Assembly (NCBI GenBank): GCA_002683195.1
Contig: NYSW01000079.1
Location: forward strand, 27,262-91,261
Length of the DNA: 64,000 nucleotides
Reading direction: 5' to 3'
DNA from: Phycisphaerae bacterium
GTDB lineage: Bacteria > Planctomycetota > Phycisphaerae > Phycisphaerales > SM1A02
Made by a program: the position numbers and the translations under genes. A model generated the notes under the pieces. That model searched no databases. It was not told the DNA's origin and saw nothing but the letters and a program-made list of their open reading frames with translations. Shown here piece by piece: positions 7,064-14,928 of the stretch (position 1 is its first letter; each line of letters opens with the position of its first letter).

Positions 7064-9895
7064 TCAGCCTTCGCGACCGAAAAGCATCCGGAGGCCGCCT
7101 CCGCCTCCACCTTCGCTGGCCTGGTTGTAGATGTAACGGGAGTCGAGAACCCGATCGATCGTCGCCTTGGCATCAGAGAGGTGTGCCTTGGTGTAGGGAT
7201 CCAGACGGTTGCCGTCACGGCTGAGGGTTTCGATGATCTGCTCGTTGAGATCTCGAAGCTGCATGCGAGACAGGCTGGAGACGGCCGTGGAACTGGCCCC
7301 GAAACCGTTGCTCTCGCCGGCGAGATCGATGACTCGCTCGAGGTGCGATCGCTGCAGGTTGCGGCGAAGACTCGACACGTAGGGATCAGTCGCGGTCATC
7401 TTGCCGGCCGGGCGCTCTTCAAGTTCGGTCCAGACCGCCGCCTTCACCATGTCCATGACTTCAGGGACGCTGAGAACGTCCTCCTCGCCCGACGCACGGA
7501 ATTCGTTGTCAAAGACACGATTCATGGTGCTGGGGTTCAGAATCTGGGTGAGTGCCACCGCCTGGACGTTGGCGATGGACTGATGCACCGGGAAGGTCGC
7601 GTCGCGGCCGGCGTCACGCATTCCGCCCGCGTCGAACCACTTCTCGACCGTCATCTTCTTGAGCAGTTCCGGGGTGAGGCCGTACGCCTCGTCATACATG
7701 GTGATGTCGAGCACCAGCTTGAGAGCCCGACGCTGCTGATCCGCCGGGATCGACTGGATCGGATCAAGGTCCATGCCCTTCTTCACTCGATTGATCGTCG
7801 TGCCGCCGATCCAGTTGGAGGCGATGCCGACGGCCTGACGGTGCTTGCTGAGAAGCATCTCGTAGGCACGACGAGCCTTCACCCAACCTTCACCCTCTTC
7901 GACCATGCCATCGAGGATGCGGGTTCGAAGTTCGGTCACCAACGCCACCTGCGAATCGGCGTAGTCGAGGGGGTTCTCGCCGTGATCGAAACGGCGGGCC
8001 ATCGGGTCGGGGCCCATCGTGTCTTCGTCGGTCGCGTATCGAAGTTCGGGCTCGTTGGCCCGTTCCATGATCTTGTCGGTGCCTTCCGGGGAATACCCGT
8101 AGGCGATCGCCCACATGTCGTAGGGACCGATCGTGGTCGTGGTCCAGGGTCCCTGGGAGACCTCCTCGCCAAAAGCGATGTTGACCGGCAGGTAATCCAT
8201 GACCGACGAGGAGATCGGGCCGTCGAAGCCCTCGGTGTTCATCTCCTGGTAACTCACGAGCTGGGAGCCCTTGAAGTTGTGACGAAGACCGAGTGTGTGA
8301 CCGACTTCGTGCATGATCACCTCCTTGAGGAGGGGACCGATGAACTCTTCCGGAACACCATCGAGATTCTGGCCGCCACCGGCATCGAGACGAGGGCCGA
8401 CGAGACCGAGCAGGTCGGCATTCATCCGCATGAAGCCGACGTCGTAGGCCTTGCGTGCGGTGTTGGTGCAGGCCGTGCAGGCGTGAATCGGACTTTCAAT
8501 CGCTTCACCGTCCTGGCCGGCTCCGGCGACGAGTTTTCCGAGACCGTCAAGGCTCGGGTGGATGCCGCGGAGACCTTGTCCTGCCAGAGCCTGCTGCCGG
8601 TCCCTGATGTCCTGGGCGACCATTGCCTGCTCATGGGGGTCGGAGAGAATCACTCGAGGATCGTACTGAGGCCGGGCGGTAAGCCAGTCCACGGTCTCGG
8701 TGCCAAGGGCTTCGACTTCCTCCTGCGGAACCTGACGTGCCCAGGTGTCGACCCATCCACTGATGAATCCTTCGTCCATCACGATGTCGGCGTCGAGGAT
8801 CTCACCCGTCTTGGGATGAACTCGGCTGGGCCCGATCGCGAAGCCCATGTCGGCATTGGTCCAACAGATGAAGTTGTACCGGGCGTCTTCGGGGTCCTTC
8901 TCCATGTGGGTGCCGGTGGTGGCATCCTGCTGGTTGACCACGATGGCGTTGTCGAAACCGACGGCCTCGAAGGCTTCATTCCACTCGAGGATCGCGTCGC
9001 GAACCCAACGTCGATAGCGGACGGGCACGGTGTGCTCGACGTAGAAGACGATCGGCTCCTTCGGGGGGCTGATCTTCAACTTGGGATCGGCCTTCTCGAG
9101 GTGCCAGCGGTTGATGTAGCGGTTCCACGGCGTGTCGGCGGATGGATCACCCAGGTCCTTGATGCTGGTGGTGAAGTAACCGACTCGATCATCGGCTCGC
9201 CTCGGCTTGTAGGCGGATCGGGCCGGAATTTCGGCGATTGAGTAGGCGAGCGTCGCGAATCGACCATCGGCCAGGGGCATTTCGTATTGAAGTTCGACGT
9301 TCTTGGGGAAGGCCTTGGCCTTGGCCACGGTCACCAGGCGGCTGTTGGCGCCATTGACCTGCCGGCCAAAGAACGTCCGGGCACCGCTCACGAACATCTG
9401 ATTGAGATCGATGATCGGACCACCGCCCGGCCCCATGGTGAGGATCGGGGTTTCGGTGATGACGCGGTCGGTGAAGACTCGACCGGTGGCGGAGCGGCTT
9501 TCACTGTCGCCGGTGGAGATCGTCGCGTAGTTCGGCTCGACCAAGGCGAGTCGCTTGCCGAATCGCTTGAACTTGGCGTACTGATCGCCGACCTGCACGG
9601 CCGCCTGCTGGATGCCTCCGGCCACGGTCCAGGCCAGGAAGAGTTCCTGCTTTTCGAAGTTCCGCGGCAGTTCGGCGATCGCTCGTTGATCCTTCTTGTT
9701 GACCCAGATTCGGTAGAGCCCCTTGGTTCCTTCCGGTGCGGGGACTTCGGTGAAACCTTCCGAGATCTTGGCGAACGGGGGGAACTCGGGTCGGGCTTGC
9801 GCCGAAGGCGCCTGCATGGCCGTGGCCGGGACCGCGGCGACGATGCTTGCCAGACTGGCAGCTCCGGCGAGTACGAGGGTTCGAATCTGAACCAT
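7064..9895 (-). CDS. Exported zinc metalloprotease (DUF5117/DUF4953 type)
   Basis: 943-aa protein with a signal peptide (MVQIRTLVLAGAASLASIVAAVPATA). The start at 9895 has GGAG upstream; the frame runs open to 10063 but that part looks non-coding. The catalytic site HEVGHTLGLRHNF lies near residue 528, an extended HExxHxxGxxH metzincin-like motif giving three zinc histidines. The N-terminal half fits the DUF5117/DUF5118 arrangement of large secreted bacterial metalloproteases. The C-terminal third is helical, ending in a Gly-rich tail. Members are exported and thought to degrade proteins in the periplasm or outside the cell. It is flanked by terminator 6997-7032 downstream and a PA14 gene upstream on the same strand. 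Confidence 0.85.
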   Translation of the reverse strand: MVQIRTLVLAGAASLASIVAAVPATAMQAPSAQARPEFPPFAKISEGFTEVPAPEGTKGLYRIWVNKKDQRAIAELPRNFEKQELFLAWTVAGGIQQAAVQVGDQYAKFKRFGKRLALVEPNYATISTGDSESRSATGRVFTDRVITETPILTMGPGGGPIIDLNQMFVSGARTFFGRQVNGANSRLVTVAKAKAFPKNVELQYEMPLADGRFATLAYSIAEIPARSAYKPRRADDRVGYFTTSIKDLGDPSADTPWNRYINRWHLEKADPKLKISPPKEPIVFYVEHTVPVRYRRWVRDAILEWNEAFEAVGFDNAIVVNQQDATTGTHMEKDPEDARYNFICWTNADMGFAIGPSRVHPKTGEILDADIVMDEGFISGWVDTWARQVPQEEVEALGTETVDWLTARPQYDPRVILSDPHEQAMVAQDIRDRQQALAGQGLRGIHPSLDGLGKLVAGAGQDGEAIESPIHACTACTNTARKAYDVGFMRMNADLLGLVGPRLDAGGGQNLDGVPEEFIGPLLKEVIMHEVGHTLGLRHNFKGSQLVSYQEMNTEGFDGPISSSVMDYLPVNIAFGEEVSQGPWTTTTIGPYDMWAIAYGYSPEGTDKIMERANEPELRYATDEDTMGPDPMARRFDHGENPLDYADSQVALVTELRTRILDGMVEEGEGWVKARRAYEMLLSKHRQAVGIASNWIGGTTINRVKKGMDLDPIQSIPADQQRRALKLVLDITMYDEAYGLTPELLKKMTVEKWFDAGGMRDAGRDATFPVHQSIANVQAVALTQILNPSTMNRVFDNEFRASGEEDVLSVPEVMDMVKAAVWTELEERPAGKMTATDPYVSSLRRNLQRSHLERVIDLAGESNGFGASSTAVSSLSRMQLRDLNEQIIETLSRDGNRLDPYTKAHLSDAKATIDRVLDSRYIYNQASEGGGGGGLRMLFGREG

Positions 9896-10153
9896 GGACA
9901 GAAACTCCGTGGTGGAGGGTGTGAACGAAAATGGCACACGGGCCTGTTCGCGATTTCGGGCGAACCTGAGACTGCAGAGCATACGAGAGGAATAGGTGAC
10001 GACGTTTACCGCCCAGCAGAATCGAGGTTTCTCTTCTACGGGATCCTCGTGATCTGATGCCAAAAGCCCACTCTTGGCCTTGGTACGACCGGAATGAACC
10101 GTAGTTCGTCGGGAAATCGAACTGGACGCACCAACCTCTCTCAGAAATCCGGG
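9896..10153. other. 258-bp intergenic region upstream of the metalloprotease gene
   Basis: No gene, repeat or hairpin with a convincing U-tract was found. The minus-strand promoter of the metalloprotease probably lies here, but I could not pick a clear -35/-10 pair. The long stretch suggests that the protease is transcribed separately from the PA14 gene upstream. Confidence 0.4.
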
Positions 10154-11227
10154 TCAATCCGTCTTCGAGATCCGAGGGAGGGCCGGAGACGTGATGGGAC
10201 GCTCATCGACGCCGGCCCCCACCACCCCGACCGCGGCGTGGCCGGGCCCGTCGCCTTGGGAGTGCCTGACCTCCAGATGGACGGTTTCACCCTTCCGAAG
10301 GGAGATCGGATCGGTCGTCTGCCCGGGATGACCCTCGAAAGATCCGGGGCCGACCCAGCTCAGGAGCGTGGCATCCCCAAGCAGACGCCCCGAAGGATCG
10401 ATGGTTCGGACTTCAAGCACCGCGGCATCGTCCGCGGAAAGCATGAATCGGTATTCCCCGTCTGCCGGGGCCGACCAGATTCCCCGAAGCCGAGTGGCGA
10501 CATTTGAACCAATGCCCTCCGGCGTGGCCAGATCGAAGAGCAACCGGGATCGAGTCGGCGGAGTTTGAAACACCGCGAAGCCTCGAGGATCACCCCGAGG
10601 CACGTCCTCCCAGACTTCGAGCTGAAATCGGGGTTCGAGAACGGTTCCGATCAGAATCGGACGATCCAGCCCGGATCGCGGCACTTTCCATCCCAAACTC
10701 AGGTGGCCCGCCCCATCGACGTCGCGATGGCGGGCCTCGAGGTAGCAACGCTGCCCACGAATCAAAGTGATCGGGCCGGAGATTCCTGCTCCATCACCGA
10801 AGTCGCTGCGGGAGTTGAAGCCCGTGACCGAGGCGACCGGTCGGGCAAGCGATGGTGTTCCACGAGGTGAGACCAGAAGCACGGAATCATCGTCGGATGT
10901 GATCGCGAAGCGATAGGAACCCGTTTCCGGAGCCTCGATCCAACCTCGGATTCGCTGCACGAAACCGTCTCCGAGATCCGTTGCCCCGATCGGTACGTCG
11001 ATGAGCTCGGATCGCTCGGGAGCACCGGAGAAAACCTTGGAGTCCAGCAGGCCCGAAGCGGACACCGTTTGATTCCAGCATTCTCGGGCGAACACGAATG
11101 GCCGACTCGGATCAGGCCCCGACTCGTCGGGGGGCTGATTTCCGTCCGCCGCCACGCCCAGGCCGAGCACCACCGTGATGATGGACGAAAAAAGGCCACG
11201 AACGAGGCAGGTCGAGGTCGAACTCAT
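10154..11227 (-). CDS. Exported protein with two PA14 domains
   Basis: 357 aa. The ATG at 11227 has GGAG 9 nt upstream and opens a signal peptide (hydrophobic LFSSIITVVLGLGVAA). Two PA14-like beta-barrel modules follow, roughly residues 45-188 and 195-340. Each contains the family pattern: a GxYRFxxxSDDxSxL / GEYRFMLSADDAAVL strand, then a G.xYLEARHRDVDGAGHLSLGW-like carbohydrate-type loop. PA14 domains commonly bind glycans or act as adhesive modules in secreted hydrolases. No catalytic domain is present, so this is a stand-alone binding protein. It is divergent from the DUF2231-like membrane gene. Confidence 0.8.
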   Translation of the reverse strand: MSSTSTCLVRGLFSSIITVVLGLGVAADGNQPPDESGPDPSRPFVFARECWNQTVSASGLLDSKVFSGAPERSELIDVPIGATDLGDGFVQRIRGWIEAPETGSYRFAITSDDDSVLLVSPRGTPSLARPVASVTGFNSRSDFGDGAGISGPITLIRGQRCYLEARHRDVDGAGHLSLGWKVPRSGLDRPILIGTVLEPRFQLEVWEDVPRGDPRGFAVFQTPPTRSRLLFDLATPEGIGSNVATRLRGIWSAPADGEYRFMLSADDAAVLEVRTIDPSGRLLGDATLLSWVGPGSFEGHPGQTTDPISLRKGETVHLEVRHSQGDGPGHAAVGVVGAGVDERPITSPALPRISKTD

Positions 11228-11357
11228 GTCGTTGGCTCCAGATGGAATCCTCGGCGATCTCACGAGGCACCAAGGACGAGCGTACCCTTCCCAAGGAACG
11301 TCGGGGGTTCGAGATCACCCGATCCCGTCCCGACATGCCCCTGGAGAAACTCCGCCG

Positions 11358-11861
11358 ATGGCCGACCTGCTTGAGAGTCTTCGCCAGTCCTTCGCGGACC
11401 CGATCACCCGACACGCGATGCTCGTCCACTTCCCGATCGCGCTGGGGCTGTTCGCGATTCCGTTCGTCGCAGCGCTTCCCTTCGTTTTCAAGCGACGTGC
11501 GACCGCTTATCGCCTGATTCTCGGGATCGCCCTCTTCGGAGTCGGAGTCATCGCCTGGCAGGCCAGCGAAGCCGGTGAGTCGGCCGAACCGATCGTCGAA
11601 GCCAGGCTTACCGGCCAGGCGGCCCGTGACGTGCTCGATCGGCATGCGATTCAGGGTGAGCGGATCCCACTCATGCTTGCAGGGACCTCGCTTCTGGTGT
11701 TCGCCACCCTGATTCCCAAGCGGAGCATTCGGTTCGTGGTCGGCCTGCTGGCGACGACGGCGATGGTCGCCACCGCCGTCGCGATCACTCTGGCAGCCCA
11801 CGATGGTGGGCGTCTCGTGCATCACCTCGATCGTGGTCCGATGGTCCGACCATTGAATTGA
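11358..11861 (+). CDS. DUF2231-like integral membrane protein
   Basis: 167 aa with about four transmembrane helices. The start at ATG 11358 gives MADLLESLRQSF before the first membrane block. The pattern HAMLVHFPIALGLFAIPF near residues 20-37 and a late HDGGRLVHH are the two signatures of the DUF2231 family, where the His residues suggest a haem- or metal-associated redox role. That role is inference from the family, not proven. It is transcribed alone and converges on a short minus-strand gene. Confidence 0.75.
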   Translation: MADLLESLRQSFADPITRHAMLVHFPIALGLFAIPFVAALPFVFKRRATAYRLILGIALFGVGVIAWQASEAGESAEPIVEARLTGQAARDVLDRHAIQGERIPLMLAGTSLLVFATLIPKRSIRFVVGLLATTAMVATAVAITLAAHDGGRLVHHLDRGPMVRPLN

Positions 11862-11891
11862 GCGTCGCTTCGGGCATCGACCGGCGCGATC

Positions 11892-12107
11892 TCAGAATTC
11901 AAGAGGCTCGATCAGCGTGGCATCGTCCCCATCGACGATCGCGTGCCAGCGATTCCCCGTCTGGTTGACCACCTCCACGAAGAGACGGCCACGATCCCCG
12001 ATCCCGGGGGCCGTCGCTTCCGGCGGAAGGGAGGCATACATGGCACTGATCCGCAGCGGCCCCTCAGGCCCACTGACTTCCCGCCCGAGTTGATCCATGA
12101 TCGGCAT
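11892..12107 (-). CDS. Small hypothetical protein
   Basis: 71 aa. The ATG at 12107 is preceded by GGAG at 7-nt spacing, and an in-frame TGA lies about 27 nt further upstream, so the frame is short and complete. The predicted protein is acidic, with no signal peptide, and has beta-like segments (RLFVEVVNQTGNRWHAIVDG). It lies downstream of the chagasin-like gene on the same strand with a hairpin in between. I do not recognise it. The good ribosome-binding site supports it, but a degenerate remnant remains possible. Confidence 0.45.
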   Translation of the reverse strand: MPIMDQLGREVSGPEGPLRISAMYASLPPEATAPGIGDRGRLFVEVVNQTGNRWHAIVDGDDATLIEPLEF

Positions 12108-12187
12108 CCACGGTCTCCAACGTGTCTGCGGACATCACCCGGGCCCACCCCGACTGTGCTCCGCTCCACGGACATTCAGACCATGCA

Positions 12188-12219
12188 GATCGACCGGCCT
12201 TCTTTCAGGCCGGTTGATC
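12188..12219. other. Strong hairpin between chagasin-like gene and small gene
   Basis: Plus-strand arms GATCGACCGGCCT and AGGCCGGTTGATC with loop TCTTTC pair over 13 positions, with one G-U wobble on the plus strand (an A-C mismatch on the minus strand). No U-tract follows on either side, so it is more likely an RNA processing or attenuation structure, or a protein-binding palindrome, than a classic terminator. Confidence 0.5.
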
Positions 12220-12270
12220 GGATCCTCGAAGTTCCGAAGAATTCCTTCGCTGAATCGGACGCGACCCGGG

Positions 12271-12744
12271 TCAATCCCCGGAAGTCGCCTTCTCCGTCGT
12301 GGAGGTCACGGTGACCGTTGAACGGCGAACCGGTTTGACGCCCGTCTCCCAGGAGCGGGCGTAGTCGTACTGAAGCGGGCCCGTACCGGTTCCCGTCACG
12401 CGATAGAGAAATCGCGTGTTCCCGCCGGACCCCATTCGACTCGGATCTTTCGGCTGGAAGACGGCCTTGCCGACCTGTTCGAGAAATGCTGGCTGTTCAC
12501 AGGTCAGCTTCCACTCGTATCCGGTTCCGGCATGGCCGGGGAGATCAAACGCCACCATTTCGCCGACCGCCACCTCGATGGTGCTCTTGGCATCTGGATG
12601 AAGAGCGTCCACGGTGTCGGGCACGATCGACGATCCCTTCGTCTTCATGGAGGAATCACATCCTGCGGTCGCGATCACGATCGCGGCCGTTGCGGCGAAT
12701 GCGAAGTTGGAGGATCGAAAAACGGAGGCAAGGCGATCGTTCAT
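12271..12744 (-). CDS. Chagasin-like cysteine-peptidase inhibitor lipoprotein
   Basis: 157 aa. Signal peptide with lipobox ending ATAGC, Cys29 lipidated. The mature domain matches the I42 inhibitor family by its three loop signatures: GTGYEW near 73-78 (equivalent of NPTTGY), a GSGGNTRFLYRV segment near 106 (the GxGG loop) and YARSWE near 128 (the RPW loop, here RSW). In the family these loops plug the active-site cleft of papain-like cysteine proteases. As an envelope-anchored inhibitor it would protect the cell against its own or foreign proteases. The RPW loop has Ser in place of Pro, so inhibitory activity is likely but not certain. Confidence 0.75.
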   Translation of the reverse strand: MNDRLASVFRSSNFAFAATAAIVIATAGCDSSMKTKGSSIVPDTVDALHPDAKSTIEVAVGEMVAFDLPGHAGTGYEWKLTCEQPAFLEQVGKAVFQPKDPSRMGSGGNTRFLYRVTGTGTGPLQYDYARSWETGVKPVRRSTVTVTSTTEKATSGD

Positions 12745-12834
12745 GGCATGGTCCGGAATCGAAAGGAACTGAGATTGGTGAGATCGAGTCCGCAGACAGT
12801 ACCGAAGGTTCTCCGACGGATCACGCCGAGCGGG

Positions 12835-14013
12835 TCAGGAACCGCTCGGGAACTTGAATCGATCGAGGGAGAAGAAACCGGTGCCTTCGGGGCGGGCCCG
12901 ATCCAGAGCGAGGGAAGCGAGGAGATCCCCGATGGCGGGCGCGAACTTGAATCCGTGCCCGCTCAGTCCAGCAGCCACCACGATCGCCTGCCGATCAGGG
13001 ATGCGATCGATCACGAAATGCTCATCTCCTGACATCGTGTAGAGACAGGCCTTGGCCGCGTGGGGTGGCTCGAAGACTCCAGGCAGATACGTGGCGACCT
13101 CCCGGGCGAATCTCGAGACCACTTCCGGCGGTGGTCTTCGGTCGAATTCCCGAGGGTCGACATCGAGACCGGGCCCGTGGAAGCCGAATTTCATCCCACC
13201 GGGGCCGACTTGATGCGGTGAAGTCGGCACCCCGTAGTAGACCCCCGGACCAAATCGACCATCGTCATCGATGAGCCACGCGGGCATGCGTCGGTCCGAG
13301 CATGCATCACGAAATCGATCACGGGGCCGGCACCACACCATGATCTTCCGTTGGGGTCGCAGGCTGGCCGCCGCGGCGAGGTCTGGAAGAAGTCGGCTCG
13401 TCCAGCTCCCCGCCGTCACCACCACTCGACTCGCCGTGATGGTCTCGTTGTTCAGCCTGATCTCCACTCCATCGTCGTCGCCTTCGACGGCTTGAACCTC
13501 GACTTCCGTCCGAATCGAAGCCCCATGTCGTCGAGCGACTGCCAGGTGAGCCTCGATCGCGGTTTCGGGAACCACGAATCCAGCATCAGGCTCCAGGAGG
13601 GCGTGAAATCCCGGTTCGAATCGAAAGGCGGGGAAGGTCGCCCGCAAGCCGTCGGGGTCCAACCACCTCGTCGGAACATCGTGAGCCCGAGCGCTCTCGA
13701 GCGAGGCTCGAAGAATCGCGCTCTCCGCGGAACCAGCCAGAAGAACCCCCGATCGATGAAGGCACCGATGCCCCGTTTCCTGTTCCAAACGGTCCCAACC
13801 GTCGAAGGAAGCGCGAGCAAGCGGGACGTATTCTGGATGTTCGTAGTAGGCGGTCCGTGCCACCCGTGACCCACCGTGGCTGCTGCCCTGATCGTGAGGA
13901 AGGCGACGCGCATCGAGCCCCATCACTCGAGCACCTCTGCGCGCCAACGACGCCAGGGCTGCCGATCCCATTCCCCCAAGTCCGATCACGACGACGAGGT
14001 CGGTCTTCATCAT
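12835..14013 (-). CDS. FAD-dependent amine oxidase (monomeric sarcosine / N-methyltryptophan oxidase family)
   Basis: 392 aa, a cytoplasmic DAO-superfamily flavoprotein. The N-terminal Rossmann motif is GLGGMGSAA (about 12-20), followed by SSHGGSRVART, typical of the SolA/monomeric sarcosine oxidase family. Near residue 322 is KACLYTMSGDEHFVIDRIP, whose Cys corresponds to the residue forming the covalent 8-alpha-S-cysteinyl-FAD bond. The reaction is oxidative demethylation of a secondary amino acid, giving formaldehyde and hydrogen peroxide. The exact substrate (sarcosine, N-methyltryptophan, pipecolate) cannot be assigned. It is divergent from a TetR regulator, across a structured intergenic region that includes a terminator in its own leader. 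Confidence 0.85.
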   Translation of the reverse strand: MMKTDLVVVIGLGGMGSAALASLARRGARVMGLDARRLPHDQGSSHGGSRVARTAYYEHPEYVPLARASFDGWDRLEQETGHRCLHRSGVLLAGSAESAILRASLESARAHDVPTRWLDPDGLRATFPAFRFEPGFHALLEPDAGFVVPETAIEAHLAVARRHGASIRTEVEVQAVEGDDDGVEIRLNNETITASRVVVTAGSWTSRLLPDLAAAASLRPQRKIMVWCRPRDRFRDACSDRRMPAWLIDDDGRFGPGVYYGVPTSPHQVGPGGMKFGFHGPGLDVDPREFDRRPPPEVVSRFAREVATYLPGVFEPPHAAKACLYTMSGDEHFVIDRIPDRQAIVVAAGLSGHGFKFAPAIGDLLASLALDRARPEGTGFFSLDRFKFPSGS

Positions 14014-14067
14014 CAGATTGTGACCTCAACCCACCAGGAAGCGGAGGCCGGTGTCGGAGATACCGCC

Positions 14068-14109
14068 AAAAAGGAACCTGACCCCCGCCAGAAGACGAGG
14101 GTCAGGTTC
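14068..14109 (-). terminator. Rho-independent terminator in the leader of the oxidase gene
   Basis: On the minus strand, 11-bp perfect arms GAACCTGACCC and GGGTCAGGTTC enclose a 14-nt loop and are followed by CTTTTTGG (T5 at 14072-14068). It lies 55 bp upstream of the oxidase start and is in the same orientation. No minus-strand gene ends here, so it must end either a short non-coding RNA or an attenuated leader transcript. Confidence 0.75.
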
Positions 14110-14114
14110 TCAAA

Positions 14115-14154
14115 GGGGTCTTGGCAAGAGTGGGGAGACGCCCACCAAGACCCC
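14115..14154. other. Nested hairpin upstream of the leader terminator
   Basis: Outer arms GGGGTCTTG (14115-14123) and CAAGACCCC (14146-14154) enclose an inner stem GTGGG/CCCAC (14130-14134 with 14141-14145). Together with the terminator at 14068-14109 this forms a compact two-hairpin minus-strand RNA module. Confidence 0.6.
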
Positions 14155-14176
14155 GGACGAAAGAGTCAGTGTTCGG

Positions 14177-14290
14177 TGATCGACCTGATCACTTCCGAAT
14201 GGTATACCCATTCCCGCGTCGAGAAAGTCTGCTTCCGCCAATTACCGCAAAAACTCGAAGCGTTGACGACGCTGCCGATATTGTCAACGC
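14177..14290. promoter_or_regulatory. Cluster of three perfect palindromes, candidate TetR operators
   Basis: Three inverted repeats lie between the divergent genes: GTGATC-N5-GATCAC (14177-14193), GAATGG-TATAC-CCATTC (14198-14214) and GCGTTGAC-N15-GTCAACGC (14260-14290). The last is 21 bp from the tetR start and covers a TTGACA-like hexamer on the minus strand. The arrangement fits autoregulated divergent control, but which palindrome is bound is unknown. Confidence 0.5.
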
Positions 14291-14311
14291 CGAAGACGTG
14301 GAGCCACGCCA

Positions 14312-14914
14312 ATGACCGGAACCGAATCTGCGTCCAATACGACTGACCGACCAGGAACTCGAGATCGCTTGATGTCGGCCATGATCAAGGTGGTCGGTTC
14401 AGAAGGACTCCACGCCGCCAGCGTTCGGACGATTGCTCGCGCCGCGGGCTGCAACGAAGCAGTGCTTTATCAGCACTTCCCGAGCAAGCTCGCGATGCAA
14501 CAGGCCATCTTCGAGGAGATCATCAATGAGATGGCGACCGAGAAGAAGAAGATCAAGGAGCGAGTCAACACCCCGGGTGAATTGATCGATGACTGGGTCG
14601 CCACCACCTATCGGTACTACGATCAGCGGCCGTACGCCTTTTCGTACGTCTACCTTTCCTATCCCCCCGTGCAACTCAATGACAAGTCGTTGCCCAGTTT
14701 GAATTCGAAGATCTTTCAAGAGAGCATCGAATCGCTCTCGGAGTCTTCTTCGCAACCGATCAATCTGAACCCCGCAACGTTCTCGACCTTCCGGGCCGGA
14801 CTTCTCGGGCCTCCCCGTGACCTCCACACCGGAGTCCTTCAAGGCGATGCCATCGACTACGCGGCCCCCGTGGCCGAAGCGGCGAAAGCCATTCTGCTGA
14901 AAACGCCGGCCTGA
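14312..14914 (+). CDS. TetR/AcrR-family transcriptional regulator
   Basis: 200 aa. The N-terminal DNA-binding domain shows the family pattern TRDRLMSAMIKVVGSEG...SVRTIARAAGCNEAVLYQHFPSKLAMQQAIFEEI, with the helix-turn-helix near residues 37-57. The ligand-binding C-terminal half is divergent, as usual. The ATG at 14312 has GGAG upstream at 8-nt spacing. The gene is visibly richer in A and T (runs such as GAAGAAGAAGATCAAGGAG) than its neighbours, which may reflect horizontal acquisition. It probably represses itself and the divergent oxidase through the palindromes between them. This is inference from position. Confidence 0.85.
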   Translation: MTGTESASNTTDRPGTRDRLMSAMIKVVGSEGLHAASVRTIARAAGCNEAVLYQHFPSKLAMQQAIFEEIINEMATEKKKIKERVNTPGELIDDWVATTYRYYDQRPYAFSYVYLSYPPVQLNDKSLPSLNSKIFQESIESLSESSSQPINLNPATFSTFRAGLLGPPRDLHTGVLQGDAIDYAAPVAEAAKAILLKTPA

Positions 14915-14928
14915 GCCGAATCGTCGCC

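Noticed and set aside
7007..9241. A 744-codon open frame on the plus strand
   Set aside because: It is the antisense shadow of the metalloprotease gene. The minus strand has a signal peptide, HExxH site and terminator; the plus frame has no domain or ribosome-binding site.
14014..14311. Glycine or other known riboswitch for the oxidase leader
   Set aside because: The conserved core of the glycine class (and of other classes I could recall) is absent; I kept it as an unassigned hairpin element.
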